Shown here one piece after another: positions 1-8,095 of a stretch of DNA of 20,635 nucleotides. This stretch comes from JBKBII01 sp046299415 (GTDB lineage: Bacteria; Pseudomonadota; Gammaproteobacteria; Ectothiorhodospirales; Ectothiorhodospiraceae). The translations under genes and the position numbers were made by a program. The stretch is taken from positions 1 through 20,635 of the forward strand of contig JBKBII010000019.1 of assembly GCA_046299415.1 (NCBI GenBank). The letters run 5' to 3'. The notes under the pieces were generated by a model. The model saw only the letters and a program-made list of their open reading frames with translations. It was not told where the DNA came from and made no database searches. The first letter of the stretch is position 1. Each line of letters begins with the position of its first letter.

Positions 1-218
1 CGCGCGTTTTGAATCGGTAATCTAGATAACCTGCAAGTGGTTTCGGAATACCGCTACAGGTCGACTCTACAGGCACACTCCACAGGCCCGGTGATGTTCG
101 CATGATGGGCATTGGCTCGAATTCGGGCCTGAATCGAGGGCCTGCTGGGATGGGGGACGAAGGCGGTGTCGGCCGATTGCGGTTTCGGTTACCGCGAATC
201 GATATTGAGGAGAGGTGT

Positions 219-1871
219 ATGGCGAACGATACGGCGCGCAGCGGCACGGATGCGACCAGTGGCGGCAGAGAGGATACGGCTCGTTGGGTGACGTTGGCGC
301 AGGCAGACCGCTACGACGACCGGATCGAAGAGGCCGATGCGAGCGGTGCTCTGGATGCTGGCACGGACGAGCCGCGCTGGCGCTTGACTTTGCTGTCGGA
401 GGCGACGGCGCGAACCCTTGTCGCTGGCGCGGATTGGGACGCGGCGGGCCTCGATCCCGCTATCGCGGCGTCAGCGGGCGATCCTCGGTGGGATCCGTCG
501 TTTCGCGCGGAGCCCAATGCTTTGGCGGTGGATGCGAGTGTCATGCGCCTGTGGTGGGTCGTGCCGGACGCCTCCGCGCCATGGGGCGATGCGGCGGTCT
601 GGACGTTGGCCCTGTTGGTCGATGCGTTGCAAGCGCGCGGTGTGCGGCGCGCCCGGTTGGTGCTCGACACCGACGCCGCGGCGGTGTTGTTGGCGGCGGC
701 CGGCGATTCATACGCCGACCCCGATGCGTCGCCGAGCGCGCTCGTGCGTGCGCGGTTGCGTGCGCAGATGGTGGCCTTCGTTCTCGCGCAATATCGGTAC
801 ACGCGCTACAAGGCCGTGCCGGATGCGCCACGGCTGCGATTGACGCTGCCGTCGCGGTTGGCGGCTCGGGTCAATATCGCGTCGATACGAGCACAGGTGG
901 CGGGCGTGACGCTGGCGCGCGACCTGATCAACACCCCTCCGAATGACATGATGCCGGGGCATTTGGCCTTAGTCGCTCGGGATTTGGCCGCACGCCACGC
1001 GGCGGGATTGCGCGTGGTCAGTGACGATGACGCCCTTGAGGCGGGCTACCCGATGCTCGCTGCCGTGGGGCGGGCGTCATCGCACTCGCCGCGCGTGATC
1101 GAGTTGAGCCTCGGTGCGGCCGATCAGCCGAACCGTGTGATTGTGGGCAAGGGCGTGTGCTTCGATAGCGGGGGTTTGAATCTCAAGCCCGGTGAGTCGA
1201 TGCGCTTGATGAAAAAAGACATGGGCGGCGCGGCGATTGCGCTTGGGCTGATGCACGCGGTCGCGCGTGCGCGCCTGCCGCTGCGACTCACGGTGTTGAT
1301 CGGCGCGGTTGAGAATGCCGTTGCGGGGGATGCGTTTCGCCCGGGTGACGTGCTGACGGCGCGCAACGGGAAAACGGTCGAGATCGACAACACCGACGCA
1401 GAGGGGCGTTTGGTTTTGGCGGACTTGTTGGTACGTGCGGCTGAGCTGGACGCCGAGCGTGTGATCGATCTCGCCACGCTCACCGGTGCGGCGCGTGTCG
1501 CGGTGGGGACGGAGATTTCGGCGTTGTTCAGCGATGAGTGGCCGCGGGCGGCGCTGTTCGAGTTTCTTGATCTGGCGCAAATCGTCGACGATCCGATCGC
1601 GGTCTTGCCGCTCCATGCTGGGTATCGGCATGCGCTCGATAGCGATGTCGCCGATCTGGTGAATTCGGCTTCGGGCCCCGGTGGGGCGATTGCCGCGGCG
1701 CTGTTCTTGCGCGAGTTCGCGCCACGCGGCCGCCCCTGGCTGCACTTCGATTTGATGGCCTATAACCTGCGAGCGCGACCCGGTCGACCAAAAGGTGGTG
1801 AAGCGATGGCGCTGCGGGCGTTATACGAATCGCTCGTAAACCTGAGCGATACCGCGGATTCGAGCCGTTGA
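219..1871 (+). CDS. M17 family leucyl aminopeptidase
   Basis: Cytosolic metallo-aminopeptidase that removes N-terminal residues from peptides, 550 aa from the chosen start. The C-terminal catalytic domain carries the whole M17 active site: VGKG (K311), FDSGG (D316), LKP (K323), KKDMGG (D334) and the signature NTDAEGRL (D393, E395, R397). These are the two-zinc ligands, catalytic Lys and bicarbonate-binding Arg known for the family. The N-terminal half is poorly conserved. The ending (YNLRARPGRPKGGEA) resembles the 'leucyl aminopeptidase family' branch rather than classical PepA, so no symbol is given. The start is the ATG at 219, because AGGAG lies at 208-212, six bases upstream; an in-frame ATG at 102 would add 39 residues with no ribosome site. 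It converges on the glutamate dehydrogenase gene with a gap of about 145 nt. The family call is very secure; the substrate preference is not. Confidence 0.93.
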   Translation: MANDTARSGTDATSGGREDTARWVTLAQADRYDDRIEEADASGALDAGTDEPRWRLTLLSEATARTLVAGADWDAAGLDPAIAASAGDPRWDPSFRAEPNALAVDASVMRLWWVVPDASAPWGDAAVWTLALLVDALQARGVRRARLVLDTDAAAVLLAAAGDSYADPDASPSALVRARLRAQMVAFVLAQYRYTRYKAVPDAPRLRLTLPSRLAARVNIASIRAQVAGVTLARDLINTPPNDMMPGHLALVARDLAARHAAGLRVVSDDDALEAGYPMLAAVGRASSHSPRVIELSLGAADQPNRVIVGKGVCFDSGGLNLKPGESMRLMKKDMGGAAIALGLMHAVARARLPLRLTVLIGAVENAVAGDAFRPGDVLTARNGKTVEIDNTDAEGRLVLADLLVRAAELDAERVIDLATLTGAARVAVGTEISALFSDEWPRAALFEFLDLAQIVDDPIAVLPLHAGYRHALDSDVADLVNSASGPGGAIAAALFLREFAPRGRPWLHFDLMAYNLRARPGRPKGGEAMALRALYESLVNLSDTADSSR

Positions 1872-2015
1872 CGCTGAGTCATCGTGAGAGTACATCGATC
1901 GACCGATCGTGGTTTGGGGCCTATCGATTACGTGCAGATCGAGAATGTCGTGTGGGCTTGACGGCGCGTCGCTGAAGTCGGTGCAGAGCCTGATCAGGCT
2001 TTGCGGTTGAGGCGC

Positions 2016-3458
2016 CTAAAGAGGGGCGAGGTCGTAGCGGGCGCGCACGATTTTTTGCAGGGCGATGACGTAGGCGGCGGTGCGATAGTCGAGTGGTGCA
2101 CCGTTGGCTTGATCGCGGCGCACTTCCTCGATTTGAGCGAAGGCCTCGCGCATGGCATCGTCGAGTCCCGAGCGAACGAGATCGATTTCGCTAGCGCCTT
2201 GGGTCAGCGAATCGGTTAGCCAGTCGGGCAATGACGTATCGCTGGCCATCTCGATGGCCGTGACGATGTGTTGGCCACGAGTCGCGTCGATGCGCCGTTC
2301 GAGTCGGCCGAAGCGGATGTGAGAGAGGTTGCGAATCCACTCGAAGTAGGAGACGACGACGCCGCCGGCGTTGACGTAAATGTCGGGGAGGATCGTGATG
2401 CCGCGGTCGCGGAGAATTTCGTCGGCCTCGTAGGTGACCGGCCCATTGGCAGCTTCGACGATCAGTCGTGCCTGGATGCGTTCGGCGTTTTCGGCGTGGA
2501 TCACGCTGTCGAGCGCCGCCGGGATGAGAATGTCGCATTCTGCCTCGAGGAGCTCGTCGCCGCGACGGGTGAATTCGGCGCTGGGAAAGCCTTCGAGGCC
2601 CCCGGTGCGGCGGAAGTAGTCGAGTACCGCAGGAATGTCGAGGCCGTCGGGATCATACAGGCCGCCGTCGCGCTCGATGACGCCGACGATCGGCGAGTGA
2701 TCTTCGGCGTGAAGAAAACGCACGGCGTGTGAGCCAACGTTACCAAGGCCCTGAATGATGATGCGTTGATCGGATAGTCGATCGGAGCCGAGATCGGCGT
2801 CACGGATCGCGTCCTTGGAACGAAAGAAGGCGTGGAGTGCGTACTGCACGCCCCGGCCGGTGGCTTCGAGTCGTCCAGCCACGCCGCCGAGCTCGACGGG
2901 TTTACCGGTGACGCAGCCGACGTGGTTGATGTCGTCGGGCCGCATCTGCTTGTAGGTGTCGAGGATCCAGGCCATTTCACGCTGGCTTGTGCCCATGTCG
3001 GGCGCGGGCACGTTGAGCGCTGGACTGATCATGCCATGGCGAATCAATTCGGCGGCGAAGCGGCGTGTGATGCGCTCGAGCTCGGCGGTGCTGTAGCGTT
3101 TGGGATCAATGCGTAGACCGCCTTTCGATCCACCGAAAGGCACATCGACGATCGCGCATTTGTACGTCATCAGCGCAGCGAGGGCTTCGGCGTGCTCCTG
3201 GTCCATGTTGGGGGCATAACGTAGCCCGCCCTTGACCGGTAGACGGTGGTTGGAATGAACCGCCCGCCAGCCGACGAAGGTTTCGATTCGGTCGTCGAAA
3301 CGTACGGGAAATCCGATCTGGACGACGGCGCCACAGGCCTTGAGTGCGGCGTCTCCGCCGGGGGGCAGATCGAGGTGTTCGAGGGCCCGATCGACCATTC
3401 GGTCGATGCCGGCTTGAAAGCCTATCGTGTCGTTGTTGGACGAAGAGGGCTTCGACAT
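2016..3458 (-). CDS. gdhA: Glu/Leu/Phe/Val dehydrogenase, probably glutamate dehydrogenase
   Basis: Catalyses reversible oxidative deamination of glutamate to 2-oxoglutarate and ammonia. The 480-residue product has the substrate domain first: KGGLRY (K76), TYKCA (K100), catalytic Lys in PFGGSKGG (K112) and PAPDMGT (D154). The TGKP and EATGRGV elements follow at about 184-203, then the Rossmann domain with GLGNVG at 237-242 and VEAANGP at 334-340. TGKPVELGG plus EATGRGV favours glutamate over leucine or phenylalanine. An acidic residue follows the second Rossmann strand (IERDGG), which suggests NAD, but this is inference. The start at 3458 is chosen because AAGGAG lies five bases upstream (plus-strand 3464-3469); the longest frame would begin at 3548 without such a site. 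The product is about 50 residues longer than many members, with the extra length at the N-terminus and in the 400-455 region. It is divergent from the GT4 gene. Confidence 0.92.
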   Translation of the reverse strand: MSKPSSSNNDTIGFQAGIDRMVDRALEHLDLPPGGDAALKACGAVVQIGFPVRFDDRIETFVGWRAVHSNHRLPVKGGLRYAPNMDQEHAEALAALMTYKCAIVDVPFGGSKGGLRIDPKRYSTAELERITRRFAAELIRHGMISPALNVPAPDMGTSQREMAWILDTYKQMRPDDINHVGCVTGKPVELGGVAGRLEATGRGVQYALHAFFRSKDAIRDADLGSDRLSDQRIIIQGLGNVGSHAVRFLHAEDHSPIVGVIERDGGLYDPDGLDIPAVLDYFRRTGGLEGFPSAEFTRRGDELLEAECDILIPAALDSVIHAENAERIQARLIVEAANGPVTYEADEILRDRGITILPDIYVNAGGVVVSYFEWIRNLSHIRFGRLERRIDATRGQHIVTAIEMASDTSLPDWLTDSLTQGASEIDLVRSGLDDAMREAFAQIEEVRRDQANGAPLDYRTAAYVIALQKIVRARYDLAPL

Positions 3459-3638
3459 GACTGCTCCTTGGATCGTCGGGATGGTGGTGGGTGGCGGATG
3501 ACTCGGGGCCATCGCGACGGTGACCCATGATGCCAGTTTGAAACGCATCGGTGCCCAGTTGAGCGGCGTGTGATTTCCAGTGCGGTGCTGGCGGGTTTCG
3601 GGGGTGTGTGCCGAGGCGGAGAGGCGGATAGACGCGTC

Positions 3639-3660
3639 CCATGACGCGCCGCTGTCATGG
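3639..3660. promoter_or_regulatory. Inverted repeat, candidate operator
   Basis: CCATGAC (3639-3645) and GTCATGG (3654-3660) are exact reverse complements separated by eight bases. The site lies in the divergent gap, about 180 nt upstream of gdhA and 155 nt upstream of the glycosyltransferase gene. Related half-sites follow (CCATC at 3666, the palindrome CCATGG at 3692-3697). There is no T-tract, so a terminator is unlikely. A regulator-binding role is inference. Confidence 0.35.
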
Positions 3661-3759
3661 TGTTGCCATCAAGGGGCCGAATAATAAAGGACCATGGGTA
3701 GGTCTCAGGAAAATCTCGCGTCACCGTTCTCTGTCGCGCCGTTTCCGCGACCGTCCGCC

Positions 3760-3799
3760 GATCCGCCGATCCGCCGATCCGCCGATCCGCTGATCCGCC
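3760..3799. repeat. 8-bp tandem repeat (GATCCGCC), five units
   Basis: Five head-to-tail copies of GATCCGCC, the fourth reading GATCCGCT, with degenerate partial copies on both sides. The array ends 16 nt before the GTG start of the glycosyltransferase gene and takes the place where a ribosome site would be expected. The in-frame reading through the array is open but has no start codon before 3816. Confidence 0.9.
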
Positions 3800-3815
3800 G
3801 ATCGATGTCGACGGC

Positions 3816-5027
3816 GTGAGCACGGCTTTCGAATCCTCGCCCGCGCTACGCCCGCGCATCGCCGATCTGACGATGTTTTATGCCTTGCACTCGGGCGGCG
3901 TGCGCACGTATCTCGAAGCGAAGCAGCGGTATTTCCTCTCGCATTGCGGCTGCGATCATCGTCTGTATGTGCCCGGCGATCGATTGGCGCATTTTCCCAC
4001 TCGGACGACGGTCCCGGCGCTCCTCATTGCGCCGCGTCAGCGGTACCGTTTCCCGTTGCGTGGTGCGGTCTGGCGGCGAGCGTTACTCGATTGGTCGCCC
4101 AATTTGATTGAGGTGGGCGATCCGTATCGCCTCGGCTGGGTAGGCCCCGAGGTCGCGGATCGGCTCGGCATTCCAGCGATTGCGTTTTATCACTCCGATC
4201 TCGCCGGATTGCTGGGGCGTCGCCTGGGTCGCGCGGTGCGTCACTTGACCGAGCGCTATCTGCAAAGTCTGTACGCGCGCTACGCGTTGGTGATGGCACC
4301 GAGTCGTGCAATGGCAGACAAATTGCGCGCGCTCGGTGTCGATACGGTCGAAGAGCAGCCGCTGGGCGTCGATGGCCAGATGTTTCATCCGGGTCGAGGT
4401 GACGTCGACGGTTGGCGCATGCGTGTCGGCGCGCAGGCCGATGCGCGTTTGATCGTGTATATCGGGCGCGCCGCACGCGAGAAAAACGTGCCGTGGTTGC
4501 TCGAGGCGGCTAAGCGCCTCGGGCCCCGGGTGCATCTGGTGTTGGGTGGTTTGGGCATGCCGCGAGCGGCCACCGATAATGTGACGGTGCTGGATCGTTT
4601 TTTGCCGCCGCAGGAGACCGCGAGCTTGCTGGCTTCGGCCGATGCGCTCGTGCACGCCGGTACAGAGGAGACGTTTGCGCTGATCGCGATCGAGGCGCAG
4701 GCCTGCGGCACGCCGGTCATTGGCTTGCCGATCGGCGCCATGCCGGAGCGGATCGAAAACGGTACCGGTCGGCTGGCCGAGGCGGTCTCTGCACCCGCGC
4801 TCGCCGATGCGATTGCGGCGCATTTCGAAACCGCTCCGGATCTGGATGCGGCGGTGCGCTGGACCATTCGCCAACGAATCCTGGCGCATCACGCGTGGGA
4901 TACGGTATTCGAGGGGTTGCTTGCGCGGTACGCTCGGGTGCTGGGTTCGGCTTTTGCGAGTCAGTCGCCACCGGTGGTCGAGAGTGCGCAGGCGTACGCG
5001 GATCGCAAGGCCGGTGCAGTCGACTGA
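3816..5027 (+). CDS. GT4-type glycosyltransferase
   Basis: Retaining GT-B glycosyltransferase of 403 aa, expected to move a sugar from a nucleotide-sugar onto a lipid or polysaccharide acceptor at the cytoplasmic face. The N-terminal domain has the GGVRTY acceptor loop (27-32) and YHSD (H126). The C-terminal domain has YIGRAAREKNV (215-225) with the phosphate-binding Arg and Lys, VLGGLG, and the EX7E motif E285...E293 in EETFALIAIEAQACG. These are all typical of GT4. The start is GTG 3816, the first start codon in this frame after the stop at 3699; there is no good ribosome site and the 8-bp tandem array lies immediately upstream, so expression may be weak or variable. The next gene, 251 nt downstream, is a flippase-like membrane protein, which suggests a shared role in envelope glycan or glycolipid synthesis. 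Donor and acceptor cannot be told from sequence. Confidence 0.9.
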   Translation: MSTAFESSPALRPRIADLTMFYALHSGGVRTYLEAKQRYFLSHCGCDHRLYVPGDRLAHFPTRTTVPALLIAPRQRYRFPLRGAVWRRALLDWSPNLIEVGDPYRLGWVGPEVADRLGIPAIAFYHSDLAGLLGRRLGRAVRHLTERYLQSLYARYALVMAPSRAMADKLRALGVDTVEEQPLGVDGQMFHPGRGDVDGWRMRVGAQADARLIVYIGRAAREKNVPWLLEAAKRLGPRVHLVLGGLGMPRAATDNVTVLDRFLPPQETASLLASADALVHAGTEETFALIAIEAQACGTPVIGLPIGAMPERIENGTGRLAEAVSAPALADAIAAHFETAPDLDAAVRWTIRQRILAHHAWDTVFEGLLARYARVLGSAFASQSPPVVESAQAYADRKAGAVD

Positions 5028-5266
5028 TGGTTCATTGGGCGACTGATATCGGCCCTCTACACTTGATTTGATTCGTTCGTGGCGACGCTGTGGCCCGAGC
5101 GGTTTCATTGCGTTGCCGGAGGCTCTCGATTGGTGGGAACGGTGCGGCCAAAACGCCGGGTATGAATTCGTGTGCTGACCGTGGAGCCTTAGCTTGGATG
5201 TGAGCGGATCGGTGGGGACGTTTGACCGGACGTCTCAGAGCCCCGATCGATGATCGTGTGATGGAT

Positions 5267-5272
5267 GGGAGG
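5267..5272 (+). promoter_or_regulatory. Ribosome-binding site deciding the flippase-like start
   Basis: GGGAGG lies six bases before GTG 5279, an ideal spacing. The earlier in-frame candidates (TTG 5222, GTG 5258, ATG 5261) have no such site. The site itself would lie inside the coding region if ATG 5261 were used. Confidence 0.6.
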
Positions 5273-5278
5273 CGGCGC

Positions 5279-6325
5279 GTGGGGCTTGATGTGCCAGCAA
5301 AAAAGCGATCGTCGGACTCGCCCTTTCAGCAAAACCCGAAGGTTTTGCTCGCACTGGTCGTGTTGGCAATTGCGATTGGTATCGGGGCGTCGGTTGCGCT
5401 TTCGGGCAAGGATCCGCTGCGGGTCGTTGCCTTGTTTCCGTGGTGGGTGTGGCCCGTAACGCTCGGCATGATCGTGCTCGGTTGGAACGTCAATGCGTTG
5501 CGTTATCGAATGTTGTTGAAGTCGCAGGGTGTCGCGACGCGTCACCGCGACAACGTCGGCGTCGTGATGGCGACTGAATTTGGTTACGTTGCGACGCCTT
5601 TTGGTTCTGGCGGGCCGGCAACGTTCATCTGGCTGAATGTGCGCCGAGGCATTTCGCCGGCGGTCGCGGGTGGCGTGTTCGCGCTCGATCAGATGCTCGA
5701 TTTGGTGTTTTTCCTCAGTGCCTTGCCCCTGGTGACGATTGGGTTGATCGGTCTTCCCGGTCGCTTTCATTGGGGGGCGGAGATCGTTCTGATGGCGGTT
5801 TTGCTCGGCGCGGCTCTACTGGGTGCGGGCCTCGCGCTGCGCCACCATCGCGTCGCGCTGCGCGGCGGTTCGATGTTGTTCGATCGGCTGCGGGTTCGCG
5901 GGCGTTGGCGGCATCGCCTGACACGCTTTGTGTTGCGGCTGAGGCTGGCGATCGTTGAGGGCCTGCGCATGTCGCGGGGACGCTTGCTGGCCTTGTATGG
6001 CCTGTGCGCCCTGCATTGGTTATTGCGCTACGGCGTGTTGTTCGTCTTGGTCGCGGCGTTAGGGCTGAGCGCGTCGTTTTCGTATGCATTTTTTGTGCAG
6101 CTGGTGACGATGGGGCTCGGCCAGGTTAGTTCGTTGCCGGGCGGTGCCGGCGCGGTCGAGGTGTCATTCAGTGTTTTGCTGGCGCCGATGGTGCCGACCG
6201 CGATGGTGGGTGTGTTGTTGTTGGCGTGGCGTTTTGTGACGTTCTATTGGTATTTGATCGCGGGTGGTGCGGTGTTCGCACTCTATATGCTGGGTGCTCG
6301 ACGCAAAGCGCGCGGGGTCGCTTGA
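5279..6325 (+). CDS. Flippase-like membrane protein, LPG-synthase TM (YbhN/UPF0104) family
   Basis: Integral inner-membrane protein of 348 aa with about seven to eight hydrophobic segments: the first at about 20-42, the second at about 52-70, a pair near 120-185, and a C-terminal group from about 235. It carries the hallmarks of the lysylphosphatidylglycerol-synthase transmembrane family: a VATPFGSGGPATF loop after the second segment and SLPGGAGAVEVSF near the C-terminus. The soluble aminoacyl-transferase domain of MprF is absent, so this is the stand-alone membrane form, often placed with glycosyltransferases and thought to move lipids. Start GTG 5279 is chosen on its ribosome site; ATG 5261 is the alternative. 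It follows the GT4 gene on the same strand, but the 251-nt gap may hold its own promoter. Leucine is often TTG, typical of the left part of the window. Function beyond the family is inference. Confidence 0.85.
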   Translation: MGLDVPAKKRSSDSPFQQNPKVLLALVVLAIAIGIGASVALSGKDPLRVVALFPWWVWPVTLGMIVLGWNVNALRYRMLLKSQGVATRHRDNVGVVMATEFGYVATPFGSGGPATFIWLNVRRGISPAVAGGVFALDQMLDLVFFLSALPLVTIGLIGLPGRFHWGAEIVLMAVLLGAALLGAGLALRHHRVALRGGSMLFDRLRVRGRWRHRLTRFVLRLRLAIVEGLRMSRGRLLALYGLCALHWLLRYGVLFVLVAALGLSASFSYAFFVQLVTMGLGQVSSLPGGAGAVEVSFSVLLAPMVPTAMVGVLLLAWRFVTFYWYLIAGGAVFALYMLGARRKARGVA

Positions 6326-6401
6326 GATGAGCGCATCGCGGGGCTGATTCCTGAAGTCAAAACACGCGCCGTAGCCGTGTGAGCTGCGGTAGCCTAATGC
6401 G

Positions 6402-7625
6402 ATGAAATCCGGAGATGGGTGTTTTTCTGATGCGACGGGTAACGCAGCGGGTCGCGCGCGGGCTGTGCGCTCTGCGCCGATAACGGTGCGGCGTGCAGCG
6501 CTTGATCGGGCGCGGCGTTTTTCAGTCGCGCCGATGATGGATTGGACCGACTCGACCTGTCGTCGTTTTCACCGCTTGTTGACACGCGAGGCGTTGCTGT
6601 ACACCGAAATGCTGCATGCGAATGCCGTCATCCACGGTGAGCGCTCGCGGTTGCTCGCTTTCGATGCGGCCGAGCAGCCGCTGGCGGTGCAGCTTGGCGG
6701 GTCAGACCCCACGGCTTTGGCGGCTGCGGCGAGGATCTGTGAGGACGCCGGCTTTGACGAAATCAATCTCAACGTGGGCTGCCCATCGGAGCGCGTGCAG
6801 TCGGGCGCGTTCGGCGCGTGTCTGATGGCTGAACCCGAGCGCGTTGCCGAGGGTGTCGCCGCCATGCGCGCGGCGGTGGCGGTTCCGGTTACGGTCAAGC
6901 ATCGTATCGGGATCGATGATCAGGACGCGGAAGAGGATCTCGAGCGCTTCACGACGACGGTGGCGGCTGCTGGCTGTGATGCTTTTATCGTGCATGCGCG
7001 CAAGGCCTGGCTGCAGGGGCTCGATCCCAAGGCCAATCGTGAGGTGCCGCCGCTTGATTACGCGCGGGTTCAGCGGCTGAAGGCGCGTCATCCCGGCTGG
7101 CGGGTGGTTCTCAACGGCGGGTTGACCGATGTCGAGGCTGCCCGGTCCTGGCTGGATCCCGTGAGTGCCGGGTCGGGTTGGTATGGCGAGCCGGTGACGG
7201 CTCCAGCGCTCGATGGCGTCATGCTGGGACGCGCGGCGTATCAGCGCCCGTTGCAACTGGCGCGCGTCGACCGGTGCTATTTCGCCCGAGACGTCGGCTG
7301 TGGCGCGGGATGTGGCGCGGCCGAGCGTATCGATGATGACGCGCTGCTTGAGGATCTCGTCGAGCCTCTGGCGGATCTCGCGGCTCGGGTGGTGGCGGGT
7401 GGCCAGCGCTTGCATTCGCTGACGCGTCATGTGCAGGGACTCGGCCATGCCCGCCCTGGCGGGCGCTTGTATCGGCGTCTTTTGACGCAACGGGCGCCGG
7501 CGATCAGGACACCGGCGGCAGCAGCGGATTTGATGCGCGAGGCTTTGCAATCGATGTTGGTTAACCGACCAGAGCGTGGCGCTGACGAGGATCGCGCAAG
7601 CGCCCTGGAGGGATACGGGCGATGA
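6402..7625 (+). CDS. dusA: tRNA-dihydrouridine synthase, DusA type
   Basis: FMN-dependent reduction of D-loop uridines (U20/20a in the DusA class) of tRNA, using NADPH. The 407-aa product shows APMMDWTD (43-50), YTEM (67-70), the catalytic cysteine C127 in NLNVGCPSERVQ, K166 in VKHRIG, HARKAWL (198-204), NGG (238-240) for phosphate binding, GR at 276-277 and a C-terminal helical domain beginning near 315. RVQSGAFGACLM and HARKAWLQGLDPK separate it from DusB and DusC. About 38 residues precede the core; the E. coli protein also has an N-terminal extension, and the ATG at 6402 has no strong ribosome site, so a start further in (for example a GTG near residue 29) is possible. A basic, low-complexity tail follows residue 385. 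The stop overlaps the next start as ATGA. Confidence 0.95.
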   Translation: MKSGDGCFSDATGNAAGRARAVRSAPITVRRAALDRARRFSVAPMMDWTDSTCRRFHRLLTREALLYTEMLHANAVIHGERSRLLAFDAAEQPLAVQLGGSDPTALAAAARICEDAGFDEINLNVGCPSERVQSGAFGACLMAEPERVAEGVAAMRAAVAVPVTVKHRIGIDDQDAEEDLERFTTTVAAAGCDAFIVHARKAWLQGLDPKANREVPPLDYARVQRLKARHPGWRVVLNGGLTDVEAARSWLDPVSAGSGWYGEPVTAPALDGVMLGRAAYQRPLQLARVDRCYFARDVGCGAGCGAAERIDDDALLEDLVEPLADLAARVVAGGQRLHSLTRHVQGLGHARPGGRLYRRLLTQRAPAIRTPAAAADLMREALQSMLVNRPERGADEDRASALEGYGR

Positions 7626-8095
7626 CCTTGCCGCCTTGGTGCCTGGATCCGAGTTTGGCCGCAGAGACCTGCGCGGTGGCCGATGGGCCGGTCAGCGCGT
7701 TGCGGTTGCATCATGCCGTTGAGGTTGAGTGGTGGATTCTCGTGCCGCGCGTGCCTGCGGCGTTGGAGTTGTGCGATTTGTCCGACGAGGCCGCGCAAAT
7801 CCTGCTGACCGAATCTCTGAGCGTGCAGCGTGCGCTGCGGCGCCGCTTTCCATCGGCGCGACTCAACGTTGGCAAGCTGGGCAATGTGGTGGCCCAGTTG
7901 CATGTGCATCATGTGGTGCGGAGCGCTGACGATGTGCTGTGGCCGGGCCCGGTCTGGGGGCGGGTCGGCGGGGCGCGACGCTCGCAGGCGGACATCGAAC
8001 AGCGTGTGGAGGCGATGAAGTCGATGCTGGCTGCGACGTCACCGACGTCTGTGAACTGGCGCTGGTGCGCGGCGAAGGGTCGCGATCACTCGTGA
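7622..8095 (+). CDS. HIT-family (histidine triad) protein
   Basis: Small predicted nucleotide hydrolase or transferase of 157 aa. The motif AQLHVHHVVR (91-100) aligns with the HIT consensus HxHxHxx when Gln92 replaces the first His; the catalytic His is then H96. The downstream WPGPVWG (107-113) is typical of a gammaproteobacterial HIT branch I recognise. The N-terminal strand/helix part includes LNVGKLGNVV (81-90). The start overlaps the dusA stop (ATGA at 7622-7625) and has GGAGGG at 7607-7612, nine bases upstream, so it is co-transcribed and probably translationally coupled with dusA. The product runs about 20 residues past WPGPVWG plus a helix. The 3' end overlaps the stop of the opposing glycosyltransferase gene by ten bases. 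The substrate is unknown. Confidence 0.85.
   Translation: MTLPPWCLDPSLAAETCAVADGPVSALRLHHAVEVEWWILVPRVPAALELCDLSDEAAQILLTESLSVQRALRRRFPSARLNVGKLGNVVAQLHVHHVVRSADDVLWPGPVWGRVGGARRSQADIEQRVEAMKSMLAATSPTSVNWRWCAAKGRDHS

Larger units (their letters stand above)
3459..3815. other. Divergent intergenic region between gdhA and GT4 gene
   Basis: No convincing gene lies here; frames that cross it are overlaps of the flanking genes. It holds the gdhA ribosome site, a perfect 7-bp inverted repeat (3639-3660), further CCAT/CATGG elements at 3666 and 3692, the only AT-rich patch (3679-3690, TATTAT on the minus strand), and an 8-bp tandem array (3760-3799) just before the glycosyltransferase start. No good -35/-10 pair was found on either strand. 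Confidence 0.6.
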
